From assembly GCF_900107585.1 (NCBI RefSeq), contig NZ_FNQM01000021.1, positions 1 through 44,161 on the forward strand: DNA of 44,161 bases, in the 5' to 3' direction. The notes below the pieces were generated by a model. It saw nothing but the letters and a program-made list of their open reading frames with translations, did no database searches and was not told the origin of the DNA. The DNA is from Rubrimonas cliftonensis. GTDB lineage: Bacteria; Pseudomonadota; Alphaproteobacteria; Rhodobacterales; Rhodobacteraceae. A program made the position numbers and the translations under genes. Position 1 is the stretch's first letter. Every line of letters starts with the position of its first letter. This document shows positions 1 through 8,915 of the stretch, piece after piece.

Positions 1-302
1 CCCGAGCGCAGCGCGCGGCTCAGCGCCCGGTCGAAGCCGAGATCCTTCCACAGCTCGTGCAGCGCAAAGACGTCGCCGTAGCTTTGCGCGGGTTCGTGGG
101 TGAGGTGCGAGGCGGTGTTCTCCGCCCGGCCCAGGACGCGGTTGAGCCCACTGATCAGGGGATCCAGCTTCTCGGGCGTGAGATCCTCGATCCGCCCCAG
201 GTTCGCGATCACGCGGTGGCGAACCTTTCCCGCATCATCACGATAGCCCTCGACCAGCTGCAGATAGCGTCGTCCGCCCGACCGGGTGATCTTCGTGTAC
301 AT
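1..302 (-). CDS. IS1634-like transposase, N-terminal part (runs off the left edge)
   Basis: The reading frame opens with ATG at 302 on the minus strand and stays open to base 1, giving about 100 residues. It starts MYTKITRSGGRRYLQLVEGY and continues with a segment containing KVRHRVIANLGRIEDL. This N-terminal pattern (basic strand, 'vrhrvianLGri') is typical of IS1634-family DDE transposases, which cut and paste their own element. The catalytic DDE domain would lie outside the window, so intactness cannot be judged. The element end should lie between 303 and about 475, where GC-rich sequence gives way to AT-rich DNA, but I could not define a terminal inverted repeat. The family call rests on recognising the N-terminal motif only. 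Confidence 0.72.
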   Translation of the reverse strand, partial: MYTKITRSGGRRYLQLVEGYRDDAGKVRHRVIANLGRIEDLTPEKLDPLISGLNRVLGRAENTASHLTHEPAQSYGDVFALHELWKDLGFDRALSRALRS

Positions 303-487
303 GCCGCAACGATATCACGGCAGAAAACTGCTTTCCATCGTGAAATACCGATGACGTGCCACAACACAACTTCGCTGAAATCACCCCCGGGCAAAGGCTA
401 AGTTATTGATTACCCAGAGGCTAACGGTCCGGGTGCCCGAAAATCGGGGCCGGAAGTGTCGAACTCCGGAGGTATTCATCTGCAACA

Positions 488-1087
488 TTGAGTACTGCAA
501 TCATTGGGGATGATGGTTTACTGTATCTCGACTCGCCTCAGATTCTATTTTCATATCTGAACTTTGTGTTGAGCAACTTTGACAAAAAAGATGGCTATCA
601 CTTTATTGCTGAAAAAAAATTGTTATGTCATCCAACTAAAACTCGACTAGCTATTGAAATGATGAATGCTGTTGCTCTGCCAAGTAGAGATATCCCCTTT
701 GACGAAATTATCTCTTTTCGGACTGAAAGGCTTAAAGAGTTACGTAGGTTCTGGTTGCTCTGCAATGATTTAAATGAAAAAATAAATCCTGATACTGGTA
801 ATTTTCAGCAAACCATCCAATACTTCAAAGATACATTGGAGGACAATAATAACTTTGTTAAACAAAATTTCCCTTATCAGATGGTAAATTTTAGTATCCT
901 TTTGACGCTTTCCGAGGCAGCAATCGCAGCAGTATTAGCTTACTTTGCTATTCCCAATGGATACAAGATACCTGTTGCGGCTATAGCCGGGGGAACGGTG
1001 GCCCTTCGGCAATTACGTGCACCAAACTTTAATGGGCTCACCATAAATAATCGATATACGTACTGTATATCGGTCTCAAATTTGTAA
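488..1087 (+). CDS. AT-rich orphan protein, probably 5'-truncated
   Basis: This 199-residue frame starts at a TTG with no convincing ribosome binding site. The frame is open upstream to a TAA at 422, in GC-rich DNA that probably belongs to the neighbouring insertion element. The true N-terminus may therefore have been cut off. Base composition is strongly AT-rich and lysine, asparagine and isoleucine are frequent, unlike every other gene here, which suggests horizontal acquisition. The segment with PFDEIISFRTERLKEL followed by an alpha-helical stretch is reminiscent of the DUF6236 group, a tentative match from memory. A hydrophobic stretch (about residues 138-170, ending in VAAIAGGTVAL) could be one or two membrane helices. 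Function unknown. It is transcribed away from the transposase. Confidence 0.5.
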   Translation: MSTAIIGDDGLLYLDSPQILFSYLNFVLSNFDKKDGYHFIAEKKLLCHPTKTRLAIEMMNAVALPSRDIPFDEIISFRTERLKELRRFWLLCNDLNEKINPDTGNFQQTIQYFKDTLEDNNNFVKQNFPYQMVNFSILLTLSEAAIAAVLAYFAIPNGYKIPVAAIAGGTVALRQLRAPNFNGLTINNRYTYCISVSNL

Positions 1088-1554
1088 CTATTTTGAGATC
1101 GATTTACTAATATACTGTATTTTATCAATAAATATAGTCGACTTTATTTATAATACGTTTGCAAAATTTTCTTCCTGTCGCGCCGACGTCAATAGGTGGT
1201 GGAGTATCAGCGCACCTACCGCGAGGCCGCCTTCCGCACAACGTCAGTCTCGCAGCTCAACCACCAGTCCCGCTGGGAGCTGGAGAGCACGCGCGACGCT
1301 GCGCCGAACCTGCCATCCCGCCGATAGCGGCCTGAGCGCCCGCTCCACGCTGCGCGGCGTCCTTTTCGGCGCAGGACCTGTCGGTCCGGGTCGCCCGCCG
1401 CCGGGCGTCTCTTCGCGCATGGCGGAGTCTCGCAGGCGGGTGGCGGCGCCCCCCGAAACGCGAAACGGCCCCGGCGTCGCCGCCGGGGCCGTCCGGGCAG
1501 TCATCCTCGCCCGAAGGCGGCGTCGCGCCGGCGCATGCGCCGGCGCGGCTCGTG
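1088..1554. other. Intergenic junction: AT-rich island ends, native GC-rich DNA resumes
   Basis: Bases 1088-1185 are still AT-rich and contain no convincing gene. From about 1186 the composition returns to the high GC of the rest of the window. A short open frame (GTG near 1196 to a TAG near 1327, about 43 codons, containing REAAFRTTSVSQLNHQ) might be the tail of a deleted gene, but I recognise no family. The only solid element is the terminator hairpin at 1465-1492. Confidence 0.5.
1465..1492 (-). terminator. Rho-independent terminator of the VPLPA-CTERM gene
   Basis: A perfect 12-bp stem (ACGGCCCCGGCG / CGCCGGGGCCGT) with the 4-base loop TCGC lies 62 bases beyond the stop of the minus-strand gene at 1555. 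Read on the minus strand the stem is followed by a T-rich run (TTTCGCGTTTCG). A nearly identical hairpin follows the cold-shock gene at 2438-2465. Confidence 0.75.
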
Positions 1555-2223
1555 TCAGGCGTTCTTGCGGCCGCGGGCGACGTAGCCCATGCCGGCCAGA
1601 CCGGCCAGCAGCATCCACGCCGCGGCGGGCAGCGGCACCGGCGCCACTTCGATGGAGGCCAGCGAGTAGTCGGGGTTGCCGAGGTTGTCGTTGCTCGGCG
1701 CGGCGAAGAAGGTGATCGACGTCACCGGCGCCACGTTCGCGAGACCGACAACGAAGCCGGGCTGATTCGCCGACGGGGTCTGCAGCGCGGCGAACGAGAT
1801 CATCGTCGACATGTCGTCGTTGAAGTAGATCTTGGCCGTCTCGAGGTCGGACCCGTCAGTGGCCAGGTAGAGGTCGAGGAACGAGAAGCCCTTGACGAAA
1901 ACCGCGCTGGAGAAGCTGACGGTCGCGGTCTGCACCATCGACCCCTCGGTGGTGATCTCGTCGTCGGTGACGCCGAGGCCGTCGCTCACGCAGGCCAGCG
2001 CGCCGCCGAAACCGTCGCAGACGCCGGTCTTGGAGCGGTCATAGTCCTGGGTGAAGTTGATCGCGCCGCCGGTGGCGCTGATGCTCACGGTCGCCCCGAA
2101 AACGGAGGTCGTGCTCGCCGCCGAGTTCCACACCGAACGATCGGTGAAGTCGATCGTCGCCGCCGACGCCACGCCGGCCGCGAGAGTGATGGCCGCAGCC
2201 ATCGTCACTGTCTTGATCCGCAT
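1555..2223 (-). CDS. Secreted VPLPA-CTERM sorting-signal protein
   Basis: The 222-residue protein begins with a classic signal peptide (MRIKTVTMAAAITLAAGVASAA). It ends with a tripartite tail: the VPLPAAAWML motif, a hydrophobic helix (LAGLAGMGYVA) and a basic cluster (RGRKNA). This is the VPLPA-type variant of PEP-CTERM, recognised by exosortase-family transpeptidases and common in Rhodobacterales. The middle is rich in Thr, Ser and Asp, with few charged basic residues, and looks like a beta-sandwich surface or matrix protein. I recognise no enzymatic motif. The start is fixed by the signal peptide. It is monocistronic, with its own terminator downstream. No exosortase gene is present in the window, so it must be encoded elsewhere. 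Confidence 0.85.
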   Translation of the reverse strand: MRIKTVTMAAAITLAAGVASAATIDFTDRSVWNSAASTTSVFGATVSISATGGAINFTQDYDRSKTGVCDGFGGALACVSDGLGVTDDEITTEGSMVQTATVSFSSAVFVKGFSFLDLYLATDGSDLETAKIYFNDDMSTMISFAALQTPSANQPGFVVGLANVAPVTSITFFAAPSNDNLGNPDYSLASIEVAPVPLPAAAWMLLAGLAGMGYVARGRKNA

Positions 2224-2437
2224 GTCTTACCCATCCACAAATAACGCGAGCGGAACATCAGCCTCCGGTCGCAACCATCTCGTCGTGCAACCGCTTTGGA
2301 CTTTCTGCGGGAAAGTTTCAAACGTATTTTAGGTAAACACGGCCAAGTAATTTTGCTCGGGGCTGTTAACCATAGCTGTTGATATCTCCGCGTGCCTAGC
2401 CACAAATCACGCGTCTGACGTATAACCGAAATGCAAA

Positions 2438-2465
2438 ACGGCCCCGGCGTTTCCGCCGAGGCCGT
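2438..2465 (-). terminator. Rho-independent terminator of the cold-shock gene
   Basis: The stem ACGGCCCCGGCG / CGCCGAGGCCGT (12 bp, loop TTTC) lies about 40 bases past the cold-shock stop codon. The single apparent mismatch becomes a G-U wobble when read on the minus strand, and the stem is followed there by TTTT. This orientation identifies it as a terminator for minus-strand transcription. Confidence 0.78.
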
Positions 2466-2504
2466 CCGGATTCGCCGCCCCGCGAAGGGGCGCTGCGCCT
2501 CTTA

Positions 2505-2714
2505 TCAGTCGGTCAGCTGCAGGTTCGCCGCCGATTCGCGGCCATCGCGGCCGCGCTCGAGGTCGAAGGTGACTTTCTGGCCGTCATTCAGAGAGTTGAG
2601 GCCCGCGCGCTCGACGGCGGAGATGTGGACGAAAACGTCCTTGGAGCCGCCATCGGGCTGGATGAAGCCGAAGCCTTTGGTGGCGTTGAACCATTTCACG
2701 GTGCCAGTGGCCAT
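2505..2714 (-). CDS. cspA: CspA-family cold-shock protein
   Basis: This is a 69-residue single cold-shock domain. It opens with [20 protein letters not shown], carries RNP1 (KGFGFIQ) and RNP2 (VFVHIS), and ends with the ANLQLTD tail. Such proteins bind single-stranded RNA and DNA and act as RNA chaperones or antiterminators in the cytoplasm. The frame stays open to 2903, but family length and the conserved [10 protein letters not shown] start place initiation at 2714. Length is normal for the family. The gene is monocistronic with a strong terminator and a long upstream region that can fold (see 2766-2794), as is usual for cspA-type mRNAs. Which paralogue this is cannot be told from one copy, so the symbol is generic. 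Confidence 0.93.
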   Translation of the reverse strand: MATGTVKWFNATKGFGFIQPDGGSKDVFVHISAVERAGLNSLNDGQKVTFDLERGRDGRESAANLQLTD

Positions 2715-2765
2715 CGTGTGTCTTCCCTTACGTGTTTCCGCCCGCGAGAGTGCGGCGGCGTGAGC

Positions 2766-2794
2766 CTCAGTCAGAGCAAGATCGTGCGACTGAG
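2766..2794 (-). promoter_or_regulatory. Possible 5'-leader hairpin of the cold-shock mRNA
   Basis: CTCAGTC (2766-2772) pairs with GACTGAG (2788-2794) around a 15-base loop, 51 bases upstream of the cspA start codon. Leaders of cspA-type mRNAs are known to refold with temperature. A role for this stem is only inferred. Confidence 0.3.
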
Positions 2795-2915
2795 ATCCGG
2801 GTGAGGGAGACAGCGAAGCGACTTGAGCGATTGGACTGCTGTGGGATATGCGCGCAAAGGGCGCGAAATGCAAGCCTTGCGCGCGAGGCCGGCGGCCGTG
2901 CAACCCCGACGCGGC

Positions 2916-3782
2916 TTAGGCGCCGGCGCCCGCCTCAGCCGTGGACGCCTCCAGCCGCGCGCTCTCCCACGCCAGCATCGCCCGCTTGACGTCGAGCCCC
3001 CAGTGGTAGCCGCCGAGCGCGCCGGAGGCCCGCAGCGCCCGGTGGCACGGGATCAGCCAGCTGACCGGGTTGCGCCCCACCGCCGTGCCGACCGCGCGCA
3101 CCGCCTTCGGCGCGCCGATGGCCCGCGCGATCTCGCCATAGGTCACCACATGGCCCGAGGGCACGGCCAGCAGCGCCTCCCACACCTTGATCTGGAACGG
3201 CGCGCCCAGCGGCGCCAACGCGACCTCGCCGCCGCCGAAGGCCGCCGCGACCCACCTCCCGAGTCGCTCCGGCGCCTCGACGAAATCCGCCGCCGGCCAG
3301 CGCCCCCGCATGTCCGCCAGCGCCGTCGCTCGCCCCGTCTCCGCCGCAAACGCCAGCCCGCAGAGCCCCCTGTCGGTTCCCATCGCCAGCGCCGGCCCGA
3401 AGGGACTGTCGAACCACCCGAAGGCGATCCGGAGCCCAGCCCCGCGCCGCGCATAATCCCCGGGACTCATCGCCTCCCACCGCACGAACAGGTCGTGCAG
3501 CCGCCCCGGCGAGGAGAGGCCCGTCTCCAGCGTCGCGTCCAGCACCGTGGCGCGCTCGGCGAGCAGGCGGCGGGCGTGGTCGAGGGTGAGGTATTGCAGG
3601 TAGCGCTTGGGGCTGACGCCCACCCAGGCGCTGAACACGCGCTGGAAATGGGTGGGCGAGAGGCCGATATGCGCCGCCACCGCCTCCAGCGAGGGCTGCG
3701 CGTCGGCGTGCTCGGCGATGTATCTGAGCGCCGCGCCCATCAGCTCGTACTGGAAGGCGTCAGCCTGCGGCTGGGCGGTCAT
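2916..3782 (-). CDS. AraC-type HTH fused to O6-methylguanine-DNA methyltransferase (Ada/Ogt-like)
   Basis: The 288-residue protein has an AraC helix-turn-helix region (about residues 15-115, with LEAVAAHIGLSPTHFQRVFS) followed by a methylguanine methyltransferase domain. The latter carries the acceptor motif PCHR (Cys246) and the flanking VGTAVGRNPVSWLI. The enzyme removes alkyl groups from O6-guanine by suicide transfer to its own cysteine. The HTH may make it an alkylation-responsive regulator. Unlike full-length Ada it lacks the N-terminal zinc/phosphotriester-sensing domain. The frame is open to 3887, but ATG at 3782 matches the domain start and gives the usual length of these two-domain proteins. 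It is followed (minus direction) by the cold-shock gene, without overlap. Confidence 0.9.
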   Translation of the reverse strand: MTAQPQADAFQYELMGAALRYIAEHADAQPSLEAVAAHIGLSPTHFQRVFSAWVGVSPKRYLQYLTLDHARRLLAERATVLDATLETGLSSPGRLHDLFVRWEAMSPGDYARRGAGLRIAFGWFDSPFGPALAMGTDRGLCGLAFAAETGRATALADMRGRWPAADFVEAPERLGRWVAAAFGGGEVALAPLGAPFQIKVWEALLAVPSGHVVTYGEIARAIGAPKAVRAVGTAVGRNPVSWLIPCHRALRASGALGGYHWGLDVKRAMLAWESARLEASTAEAGAGA

Positions 3783-3853
3783 CGGCTCGGCTCCGCGATA
3801 TGTCGGTCTACCGAACCATCGCGCCCCCGGCGTCGCCCCGCCACCCGGTTCAT

Positions 3854-3879
3854 GCGCCGCCCCCGCGAAGGGGCGGCGC
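3854..3879 (-). terminator. Hairpin downstream of aqpZ
   Basis: A 10-bp perfect stem (GCGCCGCCCC / GGGGCGGCGC, loop of 6) begins 10 bases past the aqpZ stop codon, read on the minus strand. No clear T-run follows, so it may be a weak terminator or an mRNA-stabilising stem. Confidence 0.45.
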
Positions 3880-3888
3880 GGGTTCATC

Positions 3889-4614
3889 TCAGGCCGCGGG
3901 CGCCATCGGCGGGGCCGCGACGGCGTCGGCCTCCCTGGAGAGCAGATGCACCCAGATCGCCGCGCCGATCGCCGCGCCGGCCAGCGGGGCCACCCAGAAC
4001 AGCCAGAGCTGACCGAACGCCCCGGTCTCGGCGAAGAGCGCCGCGGCCGTGGAGCGCGCCGGGTTCACCGAGGTGTTGGTGACCGGGATCGAGATGAGGT
4101 GGATGAGCGTCAGGCCGAGCCCGATGGCGATCGGGGCGAAGCCAGCCGGCGCCTTCGGCGACGTCGCGCCGAGGATGATCATCAGGAAGGCCGCGGTCAG
4201 CACGACCTCGATGACGAGCGCCGCCGCCATCGAATAGCCGCCGGGCGACTGCGCGCCATAGCCGTTCGATGCGAAGCCGCCCGCGGTCCAGCCCGCCTGC
4301 CCCGACGCGACGAGATAGAGCACGAAGGCCGCGACCGCGCCCCCCGCCACCTGCGCCGCGACATAGGCGGGAACCTCGCTCCACGAGAAACGTCCGGCCA
4401 CCGCGAGGCCGAGCGAGACGGCGGGGTTGAAGTGCCCGCCCGAAATGTGCCCCACGGCGTAGGCCATGGTCAGCACGGTGAGCCCGAAAGCCAGGGAAAC
4501 CCCGACGAAACCTATGCCGAGTCCCGGAAAACCGGCGGCGAGCACGGCGCTCCCGCACCCGCCGAAAACCAGCCAGAAGGTGCCGAAGAACTCGGCGGAG
4601 AGTTTTGGAATCAT
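3889..4614 (-). CDS. aqpZ: Aquaporin Z water channel
   Basis: The 241-residue inner-membrane channel has six predicted transmembrane helices and both hallmark NPA loops: HFNPAVS (Asn63) and [10 protein letters not shown] (Asn184). The segment [20 protein letters not shown] carries the histidine and arginine of the narrow selectivity filter typical of the water-specific AqpZ subgroup rather than glycerol facilitators. The start ATG at 4614 ([19 protein letters not shown]) aligns with the family. The longer upstream frame to 4701 adds non-homologous residues. The C-terminus is extended by a short Ala/Pro-rich cytoplasmic tail. It appears to be monocistronic, 106 bases before the Ada/Ogt gene. 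Osmotic regulation is typical of the family but no specific operator is visible. Confidence 0.94.
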   Translation of the reverse strand: MIPKLSAEFFGTFWLVFGGCGSAVLAAGFPGLGIGFVGVSLAFGLTVLTMAYAVGHISGGHFNPAVSLGLAVAGRFSWSEVPAYVAAQVAGGAVAAFVLYLVASGQAGWTAGGFASNGYGAQSPGGYSMAAALVIEVVLTAAFLMIILGATSPKAPAGFAPIAIGLGLTLIHLISIPVTNTSVNPARSTAAALFAETGAFGQLWLFWVAPLAGAAIGAAIWVHLLSREADAVAAPPMAPAA

Positions 4615-4799
4615 GACGCATCGTCCCTGCATGCGTCCGACGCCTCCGGCGTCGTCAACGCGTCCCGCACAATGCCCGGGCGTCGCGCGCCACGGCTTCA
4701 TGGCGTCGGCGCGTCGGGACGAGTGGTGTTTACCACGGCGGCGCCCAGTTGAAGGCGCATTGGCGCCTCGCGGCCGTGGGCAAGATGCCGCGGCGGGAA

Positions 4800-5504
4800 C
4801 TAGGCGAAGGATGTCGGGCGCGGCGCCCGCAGGATGATCCAGCTCCCGTCAGCCGGGCGGCGCAGCGCCAGCCGGGCGGCATGGAGCATGAGCCGCGGGA
4901 CGCCAGCGAGCGCTTCGGCGGGGGCGTAGAACTCGTCGCCGAGGATGGGCAGCCCGATCTCGGCCAGATGGACCCTCAGCTGGTGGCTGCGACCCGTGAA
5001 GGGCCTCAGCGCCATGAGGCTGGCGTCTGCGCGGCGCTCGACGACGCGCCATCGGGTGCGCGACGGGCGGCCCGTCTCGCCGCAGATCTTCTGCAGAGGG
5101 CGACGCTCCCAGTCGGCGGCGATCGGCAGGTCGACGACGCCGGAATCGGCGGCCGGCGCGCCGAGAACGCGGGCGAGATAGGTCTTTCGCGCGATGCGCC
5201 GCTCGAACTGGAGCCCGAGATGGCGCTGGGCGCGGCGGTTTCGGGCGAAGACGATCACGCCCGACGTCGCCATGTCGAGGCGGTGGACCAGCAGCGCCCC
5301 CGGCCATGCCGCCTTGACGCGCGTCTCGAGGCAGTCGGCGCGCTCGGGGTCGCGACCGGGAACGGTCAGCAGCCCGGCGGGCTTGTCGAAGGCCAGCAGG
5401 TCGGCGTCGGCGTGGAGCGGCTCGGGAAGGCCCGGCGGCGGCGAATAGACGAAGGTCTGAAGATGCATGAGCGGCACATCCGCCATCGGGCGCGCCGCCG
5501 TCAA
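4800..5504 (-). CDS. rluA: RluA-family pseudouridine synthase
   Basis: The 234-residue enzyme has the catalytic motif HRLDMATSG (Asp77 counted from the 5504 start) and the early family signature [13 protein letters not shown]. Later come the motifs [15 protein letters not shown] and [10 protein letters not shown]. It converts uridines in structured RNA to pseudouridine. The short length and absence of an N-terminal S4 domain fit RluA (23S U746 and tRNA U32) better than RluC or RluD. Start alternatives are ATG at 5504, 5486 and 5468; the conserved part begins just after the last. It lies beyond the groEL terminator on the same strand and is probably transcribed separately. Confidence 0.82.
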   Translation of the reverse strand: MTAARPMADVPLMHLQTFVYSPPPGLPEPLHADADLLAFDKPAGLLTVPGRDPERADCLETRVKAAWPGALLVHRLDMATSGVIVFARNRRAQRHLGLQFERRIARKTYLARVLGAPAADSGVVDLPIAADWERRPLQKICGETGRPSRTRWRVVERRADASLMALRPFTGRSHQLRVHLAEIGLPILGDEFYAPAEALAGVPRLMLHAARLALRRPADGSWIILRAPRPTSFA

Positions 5505-5541
5505 GCCGCGACGACGCCGGGCGGGCGGCGCCCGGAAAGAA

Positions 5542-5569
5542 GCCGCCCGGAGGTTTCTCTCCGGGCGGC
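5542..5569 (-). terminator. Rho-independent terminator of groESL
   Basis: An 11-bp perfect stem (GCCGCCCGGAG / CTCCGGGCGGC, 6-base loop) lies 37 bases past the groEL stop. On the minus strand it is followed by TTCTTT, as expected for an intrinsic terminator. Confidence 0.8.
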
Positions 5570-5606
5570 GCTCACTGTCCCAGTATGATTTCGGCTCAGG
5601 CCGAGA

Positions 5607-7283
<1,677 letters not shown>

Positions 7284-7598
7284 TTACGCGGCCTTCTGGG
7301 CCGCGGCGCCGCCCTCGACGATGCCGAGGATGTCGCTTTCCTTCATGATCAGCAGGTCTTCGCCGTCGATCTTCACTTCCGTGCCCGACCACTTGCCGAA
7401 CAGGATGCGGTCGCCGGCCTTCACCGCCATGGGGATCAGCTCGCCGCTGTCCTTGCGCGCGCCCTCGCCCACGGAGATGACCTCGCCCTCCTGGGGCTTC
7501 TCCTTGGCGGTGTCGGGGATGATCAGGCCGCCGGCGGTCTTGGCGTCGCCCTCGATGCGCCGAACCAGCACACGGTCATGCAGAGGCTTGAAGTTCAT
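7284..7598 (-). CDS. groS: Co-chaperonin GroES (10 kDa subunit)
   Basis: The 104-residue protein begins [20 protein letters not shown] and has the mobile-loop segment [19 protein letters not shown] followed by the conserved [18 protein letters not shown]. It caps the GroEL ring as a heptamer. The start at 7598 matches family length. The frame extends upstream to 7664 but that would run into the CIRCE operator. The C-terminus is slightly longer than in E. coli (GGAAAQKAA tail). It is the first gene of the operon. Confidence 0.97.
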   Translation of the reverse strand: MNFKPLHDRVLVRRIEGDAKTAGGLIIPDTAKEKPQEGEVISVGEGARKDSGELIPMAVKAGDRILFGKWSGTEVKIDGEDLLIMKESDILGIVEGGAAAQKAA

Positions 7599-7657
7599 GG
7601 GTTTGTCGCTCCCTTTAACGTAGCGCCACGAAGCCGGCGGCTGCGCCGCCGACCCTG

Positions 7658-7684
7658 TTAGCACTCACCCGAGGCGAGTGCCAA
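7658..7684 (-). promoter_or_regulatory. CIRCE operator (HrcA binding site)
   Basis: TTAGCACTC-N9-GAGTGCCAA matches the canonical TTAGCACTC-N9-GAGTGCTAA with one change. It sits between the groESL promoter and groES, where HrcA represses transcription until heat shock releases it. Confidence 0.93.
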
Positions 7685-7693
7685 CGCGCTGTG

Positions 7694-7723
7694 GAGATAG
7701 TCTGCGGCGCGGCGTCAGGTCAA
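7694..7723 (-). promoter_or_regulatory. Probable groESL promoter
   Basis: On the minus strand TTGACC (7723-7718) and TATCTC (7699-7694) are separated by 18 bases and lie just upstream of the CIRCE element. That places the predicted transcription start at the operator edge, as expected for HrcA repression. Confidence 0.6.
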
Positions 7724-7776
7724 GAGGCATGCGGCGGCGGCAAGCGGAGATTTTCGCATTTCGCGCGGCCTTCGCG

Positions 7777-7828
7777 CGGTCAGGCCCAGCGGTCAGGCCC
7801 AGCGGTCAGGCCCAGCGGTCAGGCCCAG
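7777..7828. repeat. Four tandem copies of a 13-bp repeat (CGGTCAGGCCCAG)
   Basis: Four exact head-to-tail copies start at 7777, 7790, 7803 and 7816. The last copy contains the stop codon and final codons of the DUF3429 gene (minus strand), so the array begins inside the coding end and extends downstream. It is a minisatellite-like array that can change copy number by slippage. Confidence 0.9.
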
Positions 7829-8271
7829 ACGGCTGCAAACAGGCTCGCCGCCGCGCCAAGCGTCAGCGGCAGCCGCAGTTGCGGCCACCAGGCCGGCGCG
7901 CCGCCCTCGGCGGTGAGCCGCAGGTCCATGACGTAGAGGATCAGCAGGCCGAGCCCAAGCATCTCCTTCTCGAAGGGCGGCGGCAGCATCAGCGCCACCC
8001 AGGCCCAGAGCGACGGCCCGACGGCCCAGGCCAGCGGCCCAAGCTCCGCCCCCCGCCCCAGACCCGCCGCCGCGAAGCCCCAGCGGCAGCCGCCCATGAA
8101 GGCGAGGATCGTAGCGCCGTAATAGGCGAGCGCCTTCAGCACCGTGTCGCTCCACGACGCCGGCCCGACCAGCGCCAGCGCCGCAAGCCCGACGAAGGGG
8201 ATCAGCCCGGCCAGCCCGAGCAGCCGCGCCGCGTCGGGCACGTCGCCCATGAAGCCGCGACCGCCGGCCAT
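7819..8271 (-). CDS. DUF3429 integral membrane protein
   Basis: The 150-residue protein has about four or five hydrophobic helices. The motif LAYYGATILAFMGGCRWGFA is the signature of the DUF3429 family, small inner-membrane proteins of unknown function in Proteobacteria. ATG at 8271 overlaps by one base the TGA of the upstream 55-residue frame (TGATG), implying translational coupling; a second ATG at 8250 is possible. The C-terminus is written into the first unit of a 13-bp tandem repeat, so its last residues may be recently altered. Confidence 0.78.
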   Translation of the reverse strand: MAGGRGFMGDVPDAARLLGLAGLIPFVGLAALALVGPASWSDTVLKALAYYGATILAFMGGCRWGFAAAGLGRGAELGPLAWAVGPSLWAWVALMLPPPFEKEMLGLGLLILYVMDLRLTAEGGAPAWWPQLRLPLTLGAAASLFAAVWA

Positions 8272-8438
8272 CACGACGCCTCCGCGATGGCCGCGATCAT
8301 CGCCCGGCTTGCGGGAAACGCCTCGCTCCGCGTTCCGGCGCACGCCTCGACGCCGTCGAGCGCGACGATGCGGCCCGCGAGGGCGCGGCTCGCGCAGCGG
8401 TGACGCAGGGCGGGCCGCCCTTCGTGAAGAATGTCCAT
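8271..8438 (-). CDS. Small 55-residue protein coupled to the DUF3429 gene
   Basis: The frame starts at ATG 8438 behind a strong ribosome binding site (GGAAAGGAGAGGCG) and ends with TGA sharing its last base with the ATG of the DUF3429 gene. The product (MDILHEGRPALRHRCASRAL at its start) has no signal peptide, membrane helix or motif I recognise. The good ribosome binding site and stop-start overlap argue that it is translated, possibly as a leader that sets the level of the membrane protein. I cannot assign a function. Confidence 0.5.
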   Translation of the reverse strand: MDILHEGRPALRHRCASRALAGRIVALDGVEACAGTRSEAFPASRAMIAAIAEAS

Positions 8439-8516
8439 CGCCTCTCCTTTCCGCGTGCTCGCCCAGCGGCGCCGGCCTGCTATGGATCGCCGCGCATTCG
8501 CCCTATCTGATGGCGC

Positions 8517-8915
8517 ATGGAACAGGACCGCGCCACCCCGAACGACCCCGCCGCCGCCGCCGAAGTCTTCTATGACGGCGGCTGCCCGCTCTGCCGCGCC
8601 GAGATCGCCCAGTACCGCCGCATGCGCGGGGCCGAGACGATCGGCTGGCGCGACGTCTCGGCGGGCGAGGCGCCGGCCGAGATCACGCCGGAGCTGGCGC
8701 TGGCGCGCTTCCACGCGCGCCGCGGCGACGGCGAGTTGGTCTCCGGCTTCCGCGCCTTCCTCGCCGTATGGCGGGCCAATCCGCGCCTTGCGCCGGCGGC
8801 GCGCCTGCTCGACCGCGCGCCCTTCACCTGGGCCGGCGAGGCGGCGTACCGTCTGTTTCTGCGCGTGCGCCCGCTCTGGCGGCGTCAGGGGGCCGGGCGC
8901 GGCGGGATCGCATAG
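8517..8915 (+). CDS. DCC-family (DUF393) thiol-disulfide oxidoreductase-like protein
   Basis: The 132-residue protein has the N-terminal motif VFYDGGCPLCRAEI, the DxxCxxC pattern that gives the DCC family its name, and the downstream pattern of a thioredoxin-like fold (FRAFLAVWRANPRL, PLWRRQGAGRGG). Members are predicted to do thiol-disulfide exchange, but few have been studied. It is divergent from the 55-residue/DUF3429 pair with 78 bases between them. Its 3' end overlaps by 31 bases the end of the convergent thioesterase gene. Confidence 0.85.
   Translation: MEQDRATPNDPAAAAEVFYDGGCPLCRAEIAQYRRMRGAETIGWRDVSAGEAPAEITPELALARFHARRGDGELVSGFRAFLAVWRANPRLAPAARLLDRAPFTWAGEAAYRLFLRVRPLWRRQGAGRGGIA

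Noticed and set aside
1244..1618. Arg/Ala-rich minus-strand frame of 124 codons
   Set aside because: It runs through the terminator at 1465-1492 and overlaps the end of the VPLPA-CTERM gene in another frame.
2715..2903. 63-residue N-terminal extension of the cold-shock protein
   Set aside because: CspA proteins start at MATGTVKWF. The extension would consume the mRNA leader and lacks homology.
2823..4082. 419-codon plus-strand frame across the Ada/Ogt and aquaporin genes
   Set aside because: It is low-complexity Arg/Pro sequence antisense to recognised protein families.
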